Assembly: GCA_028023455.1 (NCBI GenBank)
Contig: JAQFVV010012506.1
Coordinates: 2,848,714 to 2,912,713 of the forward strand
DNA length: 64,000 nucleotides
From: Epiperipatus broadwayi
Taxonomy: Eukaryota > Onychophora > Udeonychophora > Euonychophora > Peripatidae
Reading direction: 5' to 3'
In this document: positions 49,409-61,304 of the stretch, piece by piece
How positions within the stretch are numbered: the first letter of the stretch is position 1
Layout of the letters: each line of letters begins with the position of its first letter
The notes under the pieces: model-generated
What the model saw: only the letters and a program-made list of their open reading frames with translations
The model's database searches: none
What the model was told of the DNA's origin: nothing
Translations under genes and position numbers: made by a program

Positions 49409-50412
49409 AAATTAGAAATGCTGCAATTACTAAATGATAAATGCTCTACAAGCCAAACAGAGTTTATGTGTATGAAAATACTTTTATATTTGATTAAATT
49501 ATAAATGCTTCAATTACTAAATGATAGATGCTCCACAAACCAAACAGAGTTTATGTGTATGAAAATACTTTTATATTTGACTAAATTATAAATGCTTCAA
49601 TTACTAAATGATAGATGCTCCACAAGTCAAACAGAATTTATGTGTATGAAAATACTTTTATATTTGATTAAATTATAAATGCTTCAATTACTAAATGATA
49701 GATGCTCCACAAGTCAAACAGAATTTATGTGTATGAATATACTTTTATATTTGACTAAATTATAAGTGCTTCAATTACTAAATGATAAATGCTCCACAAA
49801 CCAAACAGAGCTTATGTGTATGAATATGCTTTTATATTTGACTAAATTAGAAATGCTTTAATTACTAAATGATAAGTGCTCCACAAACCAAACAGAGTTT
49901 ATGTGTATGAATATACTTTTATATTTGACTAAATTAGAAATGCTGCAATTACTAAATGATAAATGCTCTACAAGCCAAACAGAGTTTATGTGTATGAAAA
50001 TACTTTTATATTTGACTAAATTATAAATGCTTCAATTACTAAATGATAGATGCTCCACAAACCAAACAGAGTTTATGTGTATGAAAATACTTTTATATTT
50101 GATTAAATTATAAATGCTTCAATTACTAAATGATAGATGCTCCACAAGTCAAACAGAATTTATGTGTATGAAAATACTTTTATATTTGATTAAATTATAA
50201 ATGCTTCAATTACTAAATGATAGATGCTCCACAAGTCAAACAGAATTTATGTGTATGAATATACTTTTATATTTGACTAAATTATAAATGCTTCAATTAC
50301 TAAATGATAAATGCTCCACGAGCCAAACAGAGTTTATGTGTATGAATATACTTTTATATTTGACTAAATTAGAAATGCTTCAATAACCAAATGATGAATG
50401 CTCCACAAACCA
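49409..50412. repeat. 87-bp satellite with six-monomer higher-order unit
   Basis: Twelve monomers (the last partial) start at 87-bp steps with C(T/A)(T/G)CAATTAC at 49421, 49508, 49595, 49682, 49769, 49856, 49943, 50030 and so on. The diagnostic variants repeat every six monomers (522 bp). CTGCAATTAC with CTCTACAAGCC occurs at 49421 and 49943. The AGATGCTCCACAAACC, AGTCAAACAGAA with GAAAATAC, and AGTCAAACAGAA with GAATATAC variants follow in the same order in both halves. Confidence 0.93.
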
Positions 50413-50429
50413 AGAATTGCTGAGTTTAA

Positions 50430-50900
50430 ATGTTTACCAATCAATAATAATTCATAAAATAATGAAATGCTGTATAAACCATAAATGCTTGACTGCTTCC
50501 AAGCTTCTTCACATAAATGAATTCAAAATGAATTATTGTATAAACCATAAATGCTTGACTGCTTCTAAGGTTCTTATCATAAATGAATCCAAAATGAACT
50601 ATTGTGAATCAGAATATTCCCAAGCTTCTTCTCATAAATGAATTCAAATGAACTATTAAATGAATTCGAAATGAACTATTGTGAATCAGAATATTCCCAA
50701 GCTTCTTCTCATAAATGAATTCAAAATGAACTATTGTTGAATTAGAATATTTCCAAGCTTCTTATCATAAATGAATTCAAAATGAACTATTGTTGAATTA
50801 GAATATTTCCAAGCTTCTTCTCATAAAGGAATCCAAAAATGAACTATTGTTGAATTAGACCGTTTCCAAACGTCTTCTCATAAATGAACTTGTAAATGAA
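50430..50900. repeat. 56-68-bp tandem repeat
   Basis: Units of AAATGAATTCAAAATGAACT, ATTGTTGAATTAGAATATTT and CCAAGCTTCTTCTC recur. Regular 56-bp spacing is clear at 50701, 50757 and 50813; the earlier copies are 60-68 bp and more diverged. Confidence 0.85.
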
Positions 50901-51254
50901 CTATTGACAAAAAACAAAGAACTGCTTCTAGCTTTTTCATAAGTAAAATGAAAATGTGTTATCATGTGGATAGAAATGAATTTCATTAGAAATTGCAAAT
51001 TAATTGTTATTTAATAAATTTTTTTTTGTTACTAAAAATTAAATTGGTTATCCAGTTGTCCAATTCTATTTTGTTTTATTGTATCACTCATCAGTTATAG
51101 CACTGGTTCATGAGAATCTCATGTTCTTTGAGCTACGTCTGACATAACTAGACCTAGGCCAGTCAGGTTGTAGTGAGACGGAACTCTAATGGCACTTTTT
51201 GGGAAACCAAACATAGAAATATTTAGATGTTTCCAGTCTCTATGGTACTACATC
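50901..51254. other. Spacer, nothing recognised
   Basis: The part at 51060-51250 is less AT-rich and could be upstream LTR sequence of the foldback listed next. Confidence 0.35.
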
Positions 51255-51596
51255 CTCTGATAAGCAGGAAATATTGTTGTAGGAGGCATTAACATCTGCA
51301 TTAGGAATGTCAATTGATAGTTCCTTCCTACGGCATGCTCATCAGAAAATTGTTACAACTCAAGTAATAAAAGGGTTGTAAGGGGGTCCGGTTACATTTG
51401 GCGCCCCACGTTGGGCGCCAAATACAACCCTTTTATTACTTGAGTTGTAAAAATTTTCTGATGAGCAGGAAATATTGTTGTAGGAGGCATTAACATCTGC
51501 ATTAGGAATGTCAACTGATAGTTCCTTCCTACGGCATGCTCATCAGAAAATTGTTACAACTCAAGTAATAAAAGGGTTGTAAGGGGGTCCGGTTAC
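51255..51596 (+). mobile_element. Duplicated LTR end with primer-binding site, folded back
   Basis: Two direct copies of an LTR 3' end (about 51257-51396 and 51458-51596) run from AAGCAGGAAATATTGTTGTA through CAACTCAAGTAATAAAAGGG (with an AATAAA polyadenylation signal) to GGTCCGGTTACA. After the first copy comes TTTGGCGCCCCACGT, which resembles an LTR-retroelement primer-binding site. It runs straight into its own reverse complement TGGGCGCCAAA and an inverted copy of the preceding ~50 bp (ending TTTTCTGATGAG), minus a ~16-bp stretch. The second direct copy then starts. The plausible origin is aberrant reverse transcription or template switching. Confidence 0.7.
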
Positions 51597-51829
51597 AATA
51601 TCAAACATCTGCACACATATAAAAAGGGATAGTATAATAACAATATTATCTCAGAATAAAATAAATATTTTTATCATAAAAATCGCTAATTTTAAATTAA
51701 CAAAGTTATATTTAGCTGATATTGCTTTGTTATCATTTTAAAATATCTGAAGGCAGATGTTTAATATCTATATTAATAATTGCTTCGGTTTTTCATGTAA
51801 GAGAATATAAACACTAAGTATATTATAAG

Positions 51830-51879
<50 letters not shown>

Positions 51880-52887
51880 TCAGACATCATCTACTACTGA
51901 AAAGCTAAGTATCATACTTATATAATAATAGTGGCCAACACTAGATACATTTTAAACAAATGAAATACTTTATATTTGACATAAAATTCTAATATAAATG
52001 AAATAGTTTCATGATAAAACTTTTATTTATTCATGGTGTGAGATATCTTAATGCAAGAATGTTTACACGACAAAACATATAATATATAGAATAGGAAATA
52101 GATCATTTCTTCACATCTAAATTTAAATAAGATTAATGTCAGCATTAATATTGACTTAAAGTGAGTCATTGTAAAGTTCTGCTCAAATTAATAAATGAAA
52201 CTTATAGTAATGTTTTAATCGATCTCATCATGCAGACTCTGGAGAATCTGTGCTTTGGCTGTAAATCATGTTTTTCTGGCTATCTTTACTGCTATTTTGC
52301 CAGTTCTGCATTCATTTTATGGTAAAGACTGGTACTAAAATAATATTTACTTATTAATTCAAAAAAATTCTCAAGCTGTTAATAATGTAAGAGAAGTTTT
52401 TACAGATAAGCTGGCATCCAACCTACAATATGTTTAATTGCTACTTTCTTCACATAAGAATGAATATAAAAAGTTTTGAATATAATTATTCTTTTGTCAG
52501 ATTTAGAAAATAATCATATTTATAAAATCTTTTTTTAAAAGAATAATGTGACTAGATTCAAATTTTATTTGAAAATATGTATTTTTAGAAAATCAAAAGA
52601 AATCAATAATGTACAAACACAAATTGTAATTGGCTGAATGAAAACATATTTAAATTGTTTTCTTAAAAATATATAAAATACTGGGACTAAAACTATAAAA
52701 TATGAACATTCATGGGCCGTTGATTTTAATAATTTTTCTGTGCTTTTTTGTAATGCAAAAATAAAAACAAAACAAAATTGTCTTTTTTAAATATTATTTT
52801 TTATTAACGTATACAATTTAAATGATAATAATAAATGTAAAATAAAATCGACAAATTACAATTTGATTCATGTTTTTTTATATCGTA
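51597..52887. other. AT-rich stretch with one (TA)n tract
   Basis: (TA)n lies at 51834-51875. No gene is recognised. Confidence 0.6.
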
Positions 52888-53075
52888 TACTTTTTAAATT
52901 GTGTTACGGCTTTTTTTTATTAATTTTCTATCGGATATTTTTTTACTTGTGTTATGGCTTTTTTTTAATCAATTTTCTATCGGTTATTTTTTTACTTATG
53001 TTATGGCTTTTTTTTTATCAATTTTCTATCGGTTAATTTTTTACTTGTGTTACGACTTTTTTTGTTGTTGTTTAA
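52888..53075. repeat. 48-49-bp tandem repeat, four copies
   Basis: GTGTTA(C/T)GGCTTTTTTT starts at 52901, 52949, 52998 and 53047. The inner TTTTCTATCGGxTA is conserved. The hydrophobic open frame across it is an artefact of T-rich repeat sequence. Confidence 0.88.
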
Positions 53076-53110
53076 CTAAAAATTTATAATCGTAATAAAA
53101 GTAAAAGTTG

Positions 53111-53196
53111 TTATGGTTAGATTTAGGGTTAGGCTTAGGGTTAGTTTTAGGGTTAGTTTAAGGTTAGGTTTAGGGTTAGTTTTAGGGTTAGGGTTC
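53111..53196. repeat. Interstitial telomere-like TTAGGG repeats
   Basis: The block is made of TTAGGGTTAG and variants (TTAGGCTTAGGG, TTTAGGGTTAGTT, TTAAGGTTAGG) over about 85 bp. TTAGGG is the telomere repeat of molluscs and many other animals. The copies are degenerate and flanked by AT-rich DNA on both sides, so this is an internal site, not a chromosome end. Confidence 0.85.
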
Positions 53197-53719
53197 TGTT
53201 TGTTTGTAATGCTAAAATAAAAAAATTCAAAATTGTAAGCATACTCGGACAGAAGAAAGAAACTCAAACTTTTTTAAACAACAAACAAATGTCGTCTTTA
53301 CTTATTAAACATGTTTATAATATTTGCTTTTTATTAAATTTACAAAAAAAACTGTACATTTGGACTTTTCTTACTGGATATTTTTCTCGTACCGCTCTTT
53401 TTTACTTCAAAAATATACAGACGGTAGAATTTTCTTTGTCTCGTGAATGTTACTAACTGTATGTTACTTGACATGTTACCTAATTGCAACTCAATAAAAA
53501 CATAGATATTTAACATTTACCCAAATAAAAGTTCAATACAGTATGTTGTAAAAAGTCTTATAATTATTGTTTTAAAACATCTGAACATTTCAATAGTTTA
53601 AAATAAAAAAAAATCCAATGAAAACAAAATTTCAATACAATTCAAATACAAACTCTCTAATCAAGCTGTAATTATTTTATAAATTGTGCAAATTCATAAA
53701 ATGTAATTGCTGCTTAGTG
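53197..53719. other. AT-rich spacer
   Basis: Nothing recognised. Confidence 0.5.
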
Positions 53720-53870
53720 ACATACATGCTGTACTGTGACGTGACATAGTGGCCTGCATTCTGTAGCACAAAAAAAAAGTTGTATTGTAGAAAACATGGG
53801 TTCGAATGTGTCGGCCACAGAAACAGCATTTTAATGTGTTTTGGTGTGAAAACCGGCCATAGAATGGCAT
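53720..53870 (+). repeat. Possible SINE relic with B-box-like motif
   Basis: ACATGGGTTCGAATGTGTCGG near 53800 matches the tRNA B box core GGTTCGAAT, in a GC-richer 150-bp patch. I cannot find a convincing A box 40-50 bp upstream, so this is tentative. Confidence 0.25.
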
Positions 53871-55472
53871 CTTTAGCTATAAGATGAGTACCAAAATACT
53901 AAATATAATTGTTTTAGGCTTAACTATACCAACATGTAGATAGTCACACTGTAAAAGAAATATAAGTCCCAAAATTACCAAAGGAAAGAAATCACCATTA
54001 AGTTTTAATTGTTGTTTGTAATCCATTCATTAAATACACAGATAATAAAATGACATTATAATTGAAACAAAAAAAACCTGAACTTAAATTGACATAAATA
54101 GTTATATAGAATGGTTAACAGAAACAGAGGTATACATTTTTTTCTTTTTTGTTTTGAAAATAAAAGAGAGATTCAAACATAACATTGAGTAGTCAATATG
54201 TTTTTTGAGTAAAATGTAAGTTTGAACCCAGCACTCAAAGCCATTCAACAGCAATCAGTAAAATATCATATCTCCAAAGAAGATAATAATTTTGGAGAAT
54301 AAAGAAAAAACCATGCTTATCATTACAAATAGGCTTAATATACATAAAAATATATTTTATAAATATCAAAAATCTGTTTGTAACCTGATTGAATTGGAAA
54401 TTTAAAATCAATCAACCACTTCATCATTGTTTAGAGGATTGTGCAAAATAAAACTATGTTATCAAATTTCAATAGAACAAATAACTTCAAGTAAAATTCT
54501 AACATGGTTATGCAATTATGATTAGCTAGAAGGGAATAAACATCATAGAGATCAAATGATGACTATACTACCATAATGTCAAATCTAATTTTAATAAAAA
54601 GCAATTACTATCTATCTTTGTTAAACATCAAATCAAAATGAACTACAACAAACCAGAGGAAATCCTTAGCTGGAAATTATTATGGTAAATGAAATGATGG
54701 AGTCATCATTGGGAAATTCAAACAGCATTCAAACATGAAATATTTTTTGAAAGATGATAATTTTTTTTCTTTTGATAATAGAGCAGGCTTCATCCAACTA
54801 TAAGCAAAATTTATTGATATCTACTGACCATTAATAAAATATAAAGATAAAAGACAACAAGTTAACTTAACAACAATTGTGACTATCTACAGATTTAAAA
54901 GGATAAGACTTATTACTCTGCCTAATTTTAAATATACACACCATGATGATTATAATGTTTTATTATAAATGTAATTTCCTTGTTGTAATTAGAGTATTAG
55001 TTAATTTTTTTGTTATTCAGAATGAATGATTAATATTCTCGTATAAGTTATCTACTCTATCATATTCTAAAATCATCAATAATAGACTTTAAAATAAAAG
55101 ATAATATTCTATTTATATCTTTACAGTATTATATAATAGGGGTAGAAAAGTACACTATCATGTATAGATCATTGTTTAAAAAAAAAGCCAAATTTATTGT
55201 TTATTAGAATATAGAATTAGTACATTTGTATAGGGAATGACCATCTCTTGTAAGAGTATATTATATAGTTTACTATATAATAGAGGTGCAAAAACAAAGA
55301 ATGATCATATTTATTCCATTTTTTGTTTAAATATATATTGTCAGATAATTCATATTATGTTTAAATTGAATTATAATGACAGTTTGTTATTCATGTGATT
55401 TCATTAAATTGTAATTATTATAAATCATTTGTCATTATTTATCTATTATGCAATTCATCATATTCCAACACA

Positions 55473-55474
<2 letters not shown>
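53871..55474. other. AT-rich non-coding stretch
   Basis: No gene or clear repeat. Confidence 0.5.

Positions 55475-55561
<87 letters not shown>
55475..55561. repeat. (TA)n microsatellite, 87 bp
   Basis: About 43 uninterrupted TA units. Poly-(Ile-Tyr) open frames over it are artefacts. Confidence 0.97.
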
Positions 55562-55563
<2 letters not shown>

Positions 55564-55660
55564 TGGACTAGCACAAAGTGGAACAAAGTGGAATATATAT
55601 GTATAGGGTATATATGTATATAGTAAAATACATATTGTAGAATATATATATATACACACA

Positions 55661-56563
55661 CCTGGGTCTCATTTTATGCGGTTTATTTTAATGCAATTTT
55701 GAAGTTATGTGATTCATGTTTCTTCTAAATATCTTCCATATTTCACTATATGTATTAGATATCAAGAAATTTAAACTATTAATAACTTATTTTGACTTGA
55801 AATACCTTTTTTTAAAAAATATAATGGTATACTAGCAGCTAATGTGAATATGGCCTGAAGATGTATTTAGAATTTTAGTTTCTATGTAAATAACCTACTT
55901 ATACTAATGAGTAAATAATAATAATAGATTTATATGTATGTATAAAAATATCACTATAAATATGTATTCAAAAATTTTAAACTTTTAAAAAGTATTTTAT
56001 TAGATATTAACAGAAATAAATATTTTTTTAGATTTTTAAAATAAATAATAATAAAGATTTTATTGATTTTATAAACTGAAAATAATCTTTCTAATGATAA
56101 TGTATATTTTTTTTGTTTTGATTGCAATCTCATTTTTTTAATACAGAAACCGAAAACCATTAACACAGCTGAAGACTGAAAGTGGCGCTATTTGTACATC
56201 ACATCATAAATCTGATTTCTTACTAGTTCACAAATGAACACATATTGTAAACAGTGGTAATGATCAAAATATGTATGAAAAAATGTAAAATTAAATACTG
56301 TAGTTAATAAAAAAAGTAAAAAAAGTTTGTCTTGTATTAATTTTTTTCAAATATTTAAAATTTTTTATTAGTCTTACTTTATTTCCTTATTTTTTTAATG
56401 CGAATTTTTAAGTAATTTTTTTTGTTGCTTTGCTTTTATGCAACTTCTGAAAATTACTGGGACATATCCCCCATTTTTCAAGGTAAGTTACATTTATTTT
56501 TGTGCAATTTCTTTTGTGCGCATTTTCTGAGGAACTTATCTACCGCATAAAATGAGACCTAGG
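55661..56563. mobile_element. Terminal-inverted-repeat element, ~0.9 kb, non-autonomous
   Basis: Left end CCTGGGTCTCATTTTATGCG (55661-55680, plus GT) and right end (56542-56563) are reverse complements over 22 bp with one mismatch. Sub-terminal ATGCAATTTT, TGTGCAATTT and GTGCGCATTTTC motifs recur near the ends. That, with TA-rich flanks, is the style of pogo/Tigger-type Tc1/mariner relatives, whose ends carry repeated TTATGCG-like motifs. The interior has no transposase; it is AT-rich with a 70-codon minus-strand frame of no recognised family. A MITE is likely; the superfamily is inferred. Confidence 0.55.
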
Positions 56564-56733
56564 TGTATACAGGTTTTTTTGGTGTGTACATATGTAATAA
56601 TATATTTTTATTGTTTTTTGATATATTTTAATATACAATAATAATGTATGTATGGTTTTAGTTTTTTAAAATAAGTTTTTTGTGAAATAATTTTTTTAGT
56701 ATTTTTTATACAAAATTTTGTAAATATATATAT

Positions 56734-59700
56734 TGTAACCTCTGCATTTTTCACTTATATCACTTTATGTACAATTAAATGCCCAGGCACCAATTATACA
56801 CAAGATAGAATAAATTTATAAATTGAAATTGTTTTTTTATACTGATAAAATTCTTATGCTGTTATTACTCCATGGCTTAGCTCAGTTGAAGTTATAGGAT
56901 ATGGTAGTCATATTGAATATCAATGAGGATGATATAAATATTCATAAACAACAACCCATAATGTCAATTCAATTATATTCTAAGCATCTATTCAGTAATA
57001 GAACTGTTGCAAAATTGACAATTATAATATTTATTACAGTATAGACAATGATGAGAATCGGGTATCTTTTGCCCCACATCACCATCTATTCTAATCAAAG
57101 TAAAGCATATTTTTGACAATGCAATATTAAGATCTGTTACTTTTAGACTGTCTCAGTAAATGACCTATACTAGAAAATCTATATATTCTATAGCTATATT
57201 ATGTTGGTCAAATGTGTATGTGGAAATGGACAATCGAATGTATATAATAAACAACTCATATGGGATATTACTTCAATAAAACATTTATTATAAATAAAAG
57301 ACAAAATAACAAAAAAAATATTATTTTATACACCTTACTAGTAATTATAATACTTCTCTTATAAGAATACAAATTAATTAATATTTATTATATCAATTTA
57401 AGTGATAATTCTACTATTGCCTTCTCTTTATTTATACAAAATAAACTTTCTCTCAAACTAATATTTCATTCATACTGAAGGATGAATTGTTAACAATGAA
57501 AAGGAATAGGATATTAATAAGATATGTAATATGATTTGGTTTTCTCCACTATTTCTTTATTAACCATATTTTCGAGTATGTGTGCTTTTATAACATTACA
57601 AATATAATGCATTTATAAATCATACTTTTACTAGCTTATTTACATAACAAATGGTGCAACTAATCAATCATCTTTTAAAATGTATTATAAACATCTATAA
57701 AATACGTATCTTTTATAATCAGTGTATATTAACTAACAACAGCTATACCAAAATGAAGAAAGAGAGGAGAATAATAATAACTAAATATTTGCATCTATAT
57801 GTGCGAGGATTAACTAACATATCCAAACTCAACCTTAACTCATTAATCTAACACCCACTAACTTTAAGACATAAAAGCTACAGACTTAGCCGACTTATTA
57901 ATAACTGGGGCCTTTGCCACTTCATTTAAAAGTAAAAGAAATACAACTATTTTACTGATATGCTCCAAAATAAGTAAATATACTAATCACCCACAATTTA
58001 ATAAATAAATAATCAGGAGAGTATAACTCAATCCAGGTTTTATAATCATCCCTCGATGATTTTTACTTTTTACATCCAAATATACCTAACGTATTTCCTA
58101 CATAAACAAATTTATAAATAGTTAAGATCCCAATTCTCTATTTTTTTTTAACAAATTGCACCAACAAAATTGAAATAAAATAAAATACAATTTTGAAAAG
58201 GAAAATAATAATAACTTATAACAGTGCACACACACTCGAATATAAGATTATATATACTATGATTTCTAAATCATATAAGATAATATGTTGTCTTATTATA
58301 ATAATAACAGGTTACATTAGCTTTAAAAATTATATTTCTAGTATAAGCAATAAAAAAAATACCTATCAACATTTAATCAGTAAATGTTGAATTGTTTTAA
58401 ACTTAAAAGTTTGAAATTTTAAACAAAAGTACACACTGCTTCTGACAATAACAATGAATTATAAACAAACAAAAAATGTTGCTCCTATCATTGAATTATA
58501 ATCAGACAAAAGCTGCGATAGTTTCCAATATTTTATAATCTCCTAGCAAACATAAGAAACATCATTGGTATGCAATGGAATTATTTATTAACTATAAGAA
58601 ACAAATTCTCCGATTTGGTAAAATAATTCTGGTAAAGGTTTATGACTTTATTGTTTTAGCTTTTAGTACTTACTATATTTTTTATTAATCATTATCATTA
58701 ATTTATTCTTGCTTGTATACATTGTGATAATTAATCATTAAATATTGTTAAGTTATGCATTTAATTATTCATTGTTTTTTTTATATATGTGTGCGAATGG
58801 TAAAGTTTTTTTGGAATATAAAACTATCCTCCTGATAAGAGAGTTAAAATAGATAAATTTTTTCATTTTAACTTTATCTTGCATAATATAAATATAATTT
58901 TTTTAAAACCGAAAACACATATAAAGTGTCTGAGAATAGCGTTTAATAAAAATTTTTTAGTTAGCTTCATTTTTAATAATGTCATCATTCTGATATTATT
59001 TATTTATGGTAATACTTTAAAATAAACTATAATTAATCATCTTACTAATATCCATGCATTTTGAATACAGCAAACTTAAATCGTCCGTTGATAAAAGTCA
59101 GAGCTGGAAACCTTGAGAGTTTATTCTTCCATGTATAGAATTATTATAATAAGTATGAGAGTAAAACCACCCACAGAAACAGTAGTAAAATCTTACGATG
59201 TTGTTTCACTTATATATTACTATTTCCTTTAAAGAAAACTTATTCTATTTTTCATAATTTTTTCTTTTTCTACCTTTCCTTTTAGAATCTCTTGTCAACA
59301 CACTCTCTCATGCCCTCTTTTTTTTATTATTATGAATTTGGAAACATGCCAGAATTTTCTTACTTGTAGAATGTCAATAATAGAGTATTAAAACAAAAGG
59401 AAAAAATATTAAATATTAAATATTAATTTACAAATGTATAATATACAGATAATCTTTACCATTTTAAATATAAGATTATAAACAATACATAATTAGTAAA
59501 TAATAAATAAAATATATAAAAAAATCATTCTAATCAATTATATATGTGTGTATCTGTTTTGCTTTGCGTGTAAATTTTACCACTATAACTTGGACATTAT
59601 AAGTAATAGTATAAAATATGAACAGTGTAAGATGATGTAAAATGAACATCACCCACATATACAAGTTAACTCGTGGATTGGAGTTGATAATAAGTTAGAA

Positions 59701-59976
59701 AACCAATGAATAACACCTTCTATAGCTTTCCTATTAATTTTGCTCTCATGCCAACATTCCCTGATGTTTTCCATCTATCTCTTCTACTACTGGACATATA
59801 TAACTTAAAATTTTATCAACCGGTACATCCAATTAAAGTTTTAATTTTATTTAAAACCTAATTTTAAATAGTAAATTATATCACAGTTCATTTTTCTAAA
59901 ATAATTATTTCTATCCATCATTAGCACAAATGTGAACTTCCCACATTTCTTCCTGGTGCCAACCTGGAAGGTCACA
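56734..59976. mobile_element. (TA)n-bounded block, TGTAACC...GGTCACA
   Basis: A 3.24-kb non-coding block with perfect TG...CA ends and a short TA tract on each side. It shares ordered segments with the 34625-39197 block: AATGCCCAGGCACCAATTAT near 56780, TAGCTCAGTTGAAGTTATAG near 56880, and TGTGGAAATGGACAATCGAA near 57220 followed by CATTTATTATAAA. It has no protein motif. Read on the minus strand it starts TGTGACCTTCCAGG and ends GGTTACA, as an LTR would. Confidence 0.45.
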
Positions 59977-60580
59977 ATATATATATATTATACAAAGTTT
60001 TTAAAGATTTTTAGCCTATAACTCTCTGTAATATTTTAGCACTTAATTTCTGGAAATAGACATTTTGCTTTCTGATGAAAACCAGTCTGCTGGTTGAAAT
60101 ATTAAAGCAGTTTTATAGAGACGTAATTCTGTGCTTTTATTATATAGATATATAATTGCTATGAAAGCAAGATATAATCATATCCCTGAACTAGAACTCA
60201 TGTATATTCTTTCTGACTTTGAATTTCATGGAATCGTGAGAGTAGGTTAGAGGGTATAAGTAAATAGACAGATAAAATGAATTTCCTACTGTTTTACTAG
60301 ATAATTTCATAATCATATTGATGGAAATAATTTATGTCATTCCATTGCCCATGACATTTGATGATTAGGTTATTTTGTCTGTCTATACACATGTTTAATC
60401 TATTATAAATGATTGCTCCATTATATGTGCTATCCAAAACAAAAGGGTTATCAAATGAGGATTTAGTAGCATTAATGTCATCCTGTTACAATACAGAATA
60501 TGAAATATGCTTGTCTATTAGTTTTTAAAAGCTAAGCTTATTTAAATTTGTGCTTGTATTTGTAATAGTATATGTGTGTG
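59977..60580. other. Spacer, nothing recognised
   Basis: No gene or clear repeat is visible. Confidence 0.4.
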
Positions 60581-60744
60581 CTATTCCTGCAATGAAGCCT
60601 TTTCACATTCATATCAATGCACTGGCAACTTTGTAACATTGTTATTTTGGCAATCATTTACAAAGTTATCAAACATTTCAAAATTACCAGTGCATTGACA
60701 TGAATGTGAGAAAGTTCCCTACCTTTCCTTCATTGCAGGAATAG
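60581..60744. repeat. 164-bp hairpin with inverted ends
   Basis: CTATTCCTGCAATGAAG at the left pairs with CTTCATTGCAGGAATAG at the right. Inside, CACATTCATATCAATGCACTGG pairs with CCAGTGCATTGACATGAATG, and ACTTTGTAA with TTACAAAGT. The right arm has about 20 extra bases. Non-coding, MITE-like. Confidence 0.75.
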
Positions 60745-61304
60745 TATACATAAAAGGGGAAAAATTATATGAAATATACCCATACATCTATGAAATATAC
60801 ACATATACAGATGATGCTTTGATAGTTAATTCAATCAATTTCAAGAAAGGTGTATAAATACTTTTTAAAAACCAAAACATTGCATACACACAGATGATAC
60901 TTACCAGCCATTAATAGAACATCTCATGTAGTTGAAATATTAAGCAATTAGTTTTCTTTCAGAAACAATATGGACATTTATCCCTTGGAAATCCCCCCCC
61001 CCCCCCGGATCTTGTGATTGCACAGTACATGGTGCAAATGGAATTTTGTCATGCAATGTAAGTTTTCAAATAATGGTGGCAATGTGTTTTATTTTTGCAT
61101 AAAAGGAAAGAACAACAACAACAGTAACCCCCCCCCCCCAAAAAAAAAAAAGTAATAACAAAGTTAACATAGTAATTCAATAAGTGATTTAAAAAAATAG
61201 TGTAAATTGCAGCACTTTGATGACATTTTTTTTTTACATTGAAAGAAACACATTCTTGATGTTGTTTAGTATGGAAAAGAAAGAGTCACCATCTCTGTAT
61301 AATC
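60745..61304. other. Spacer with poly-C and poly-C/poly-A runs
   Basis: A C run of about 15 lies near 60991-61006. C12 followed by A12 lies at 61128-61151. The segment 61150-61260 is repeated downstream (listed separately). Confidence 0.6.

Noticed and set aside
49409-50412. CRISPR-like array
   Set aside because: The 87-bp units are contiguous, without unique spacers, in a eukaryotic context; this is a satellite.
52901-53089. Small hydrophobic (membrane-like) protein
   Set aside because: The frame follows the 48-bp T-rich tandem repeat; the hydrophobicity comes from T-rich codons.
53111-53196. Chromosome end
   Set aside because: Repeats are few and degenerate, with more than 10 kb of ordinary sequence on both sides.
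53076-53267. 63-codon minus-strand frame with PNPKTNPKPN-type repeats
   Set aside because: It is the reverse strand of the TTAGGG-like block.
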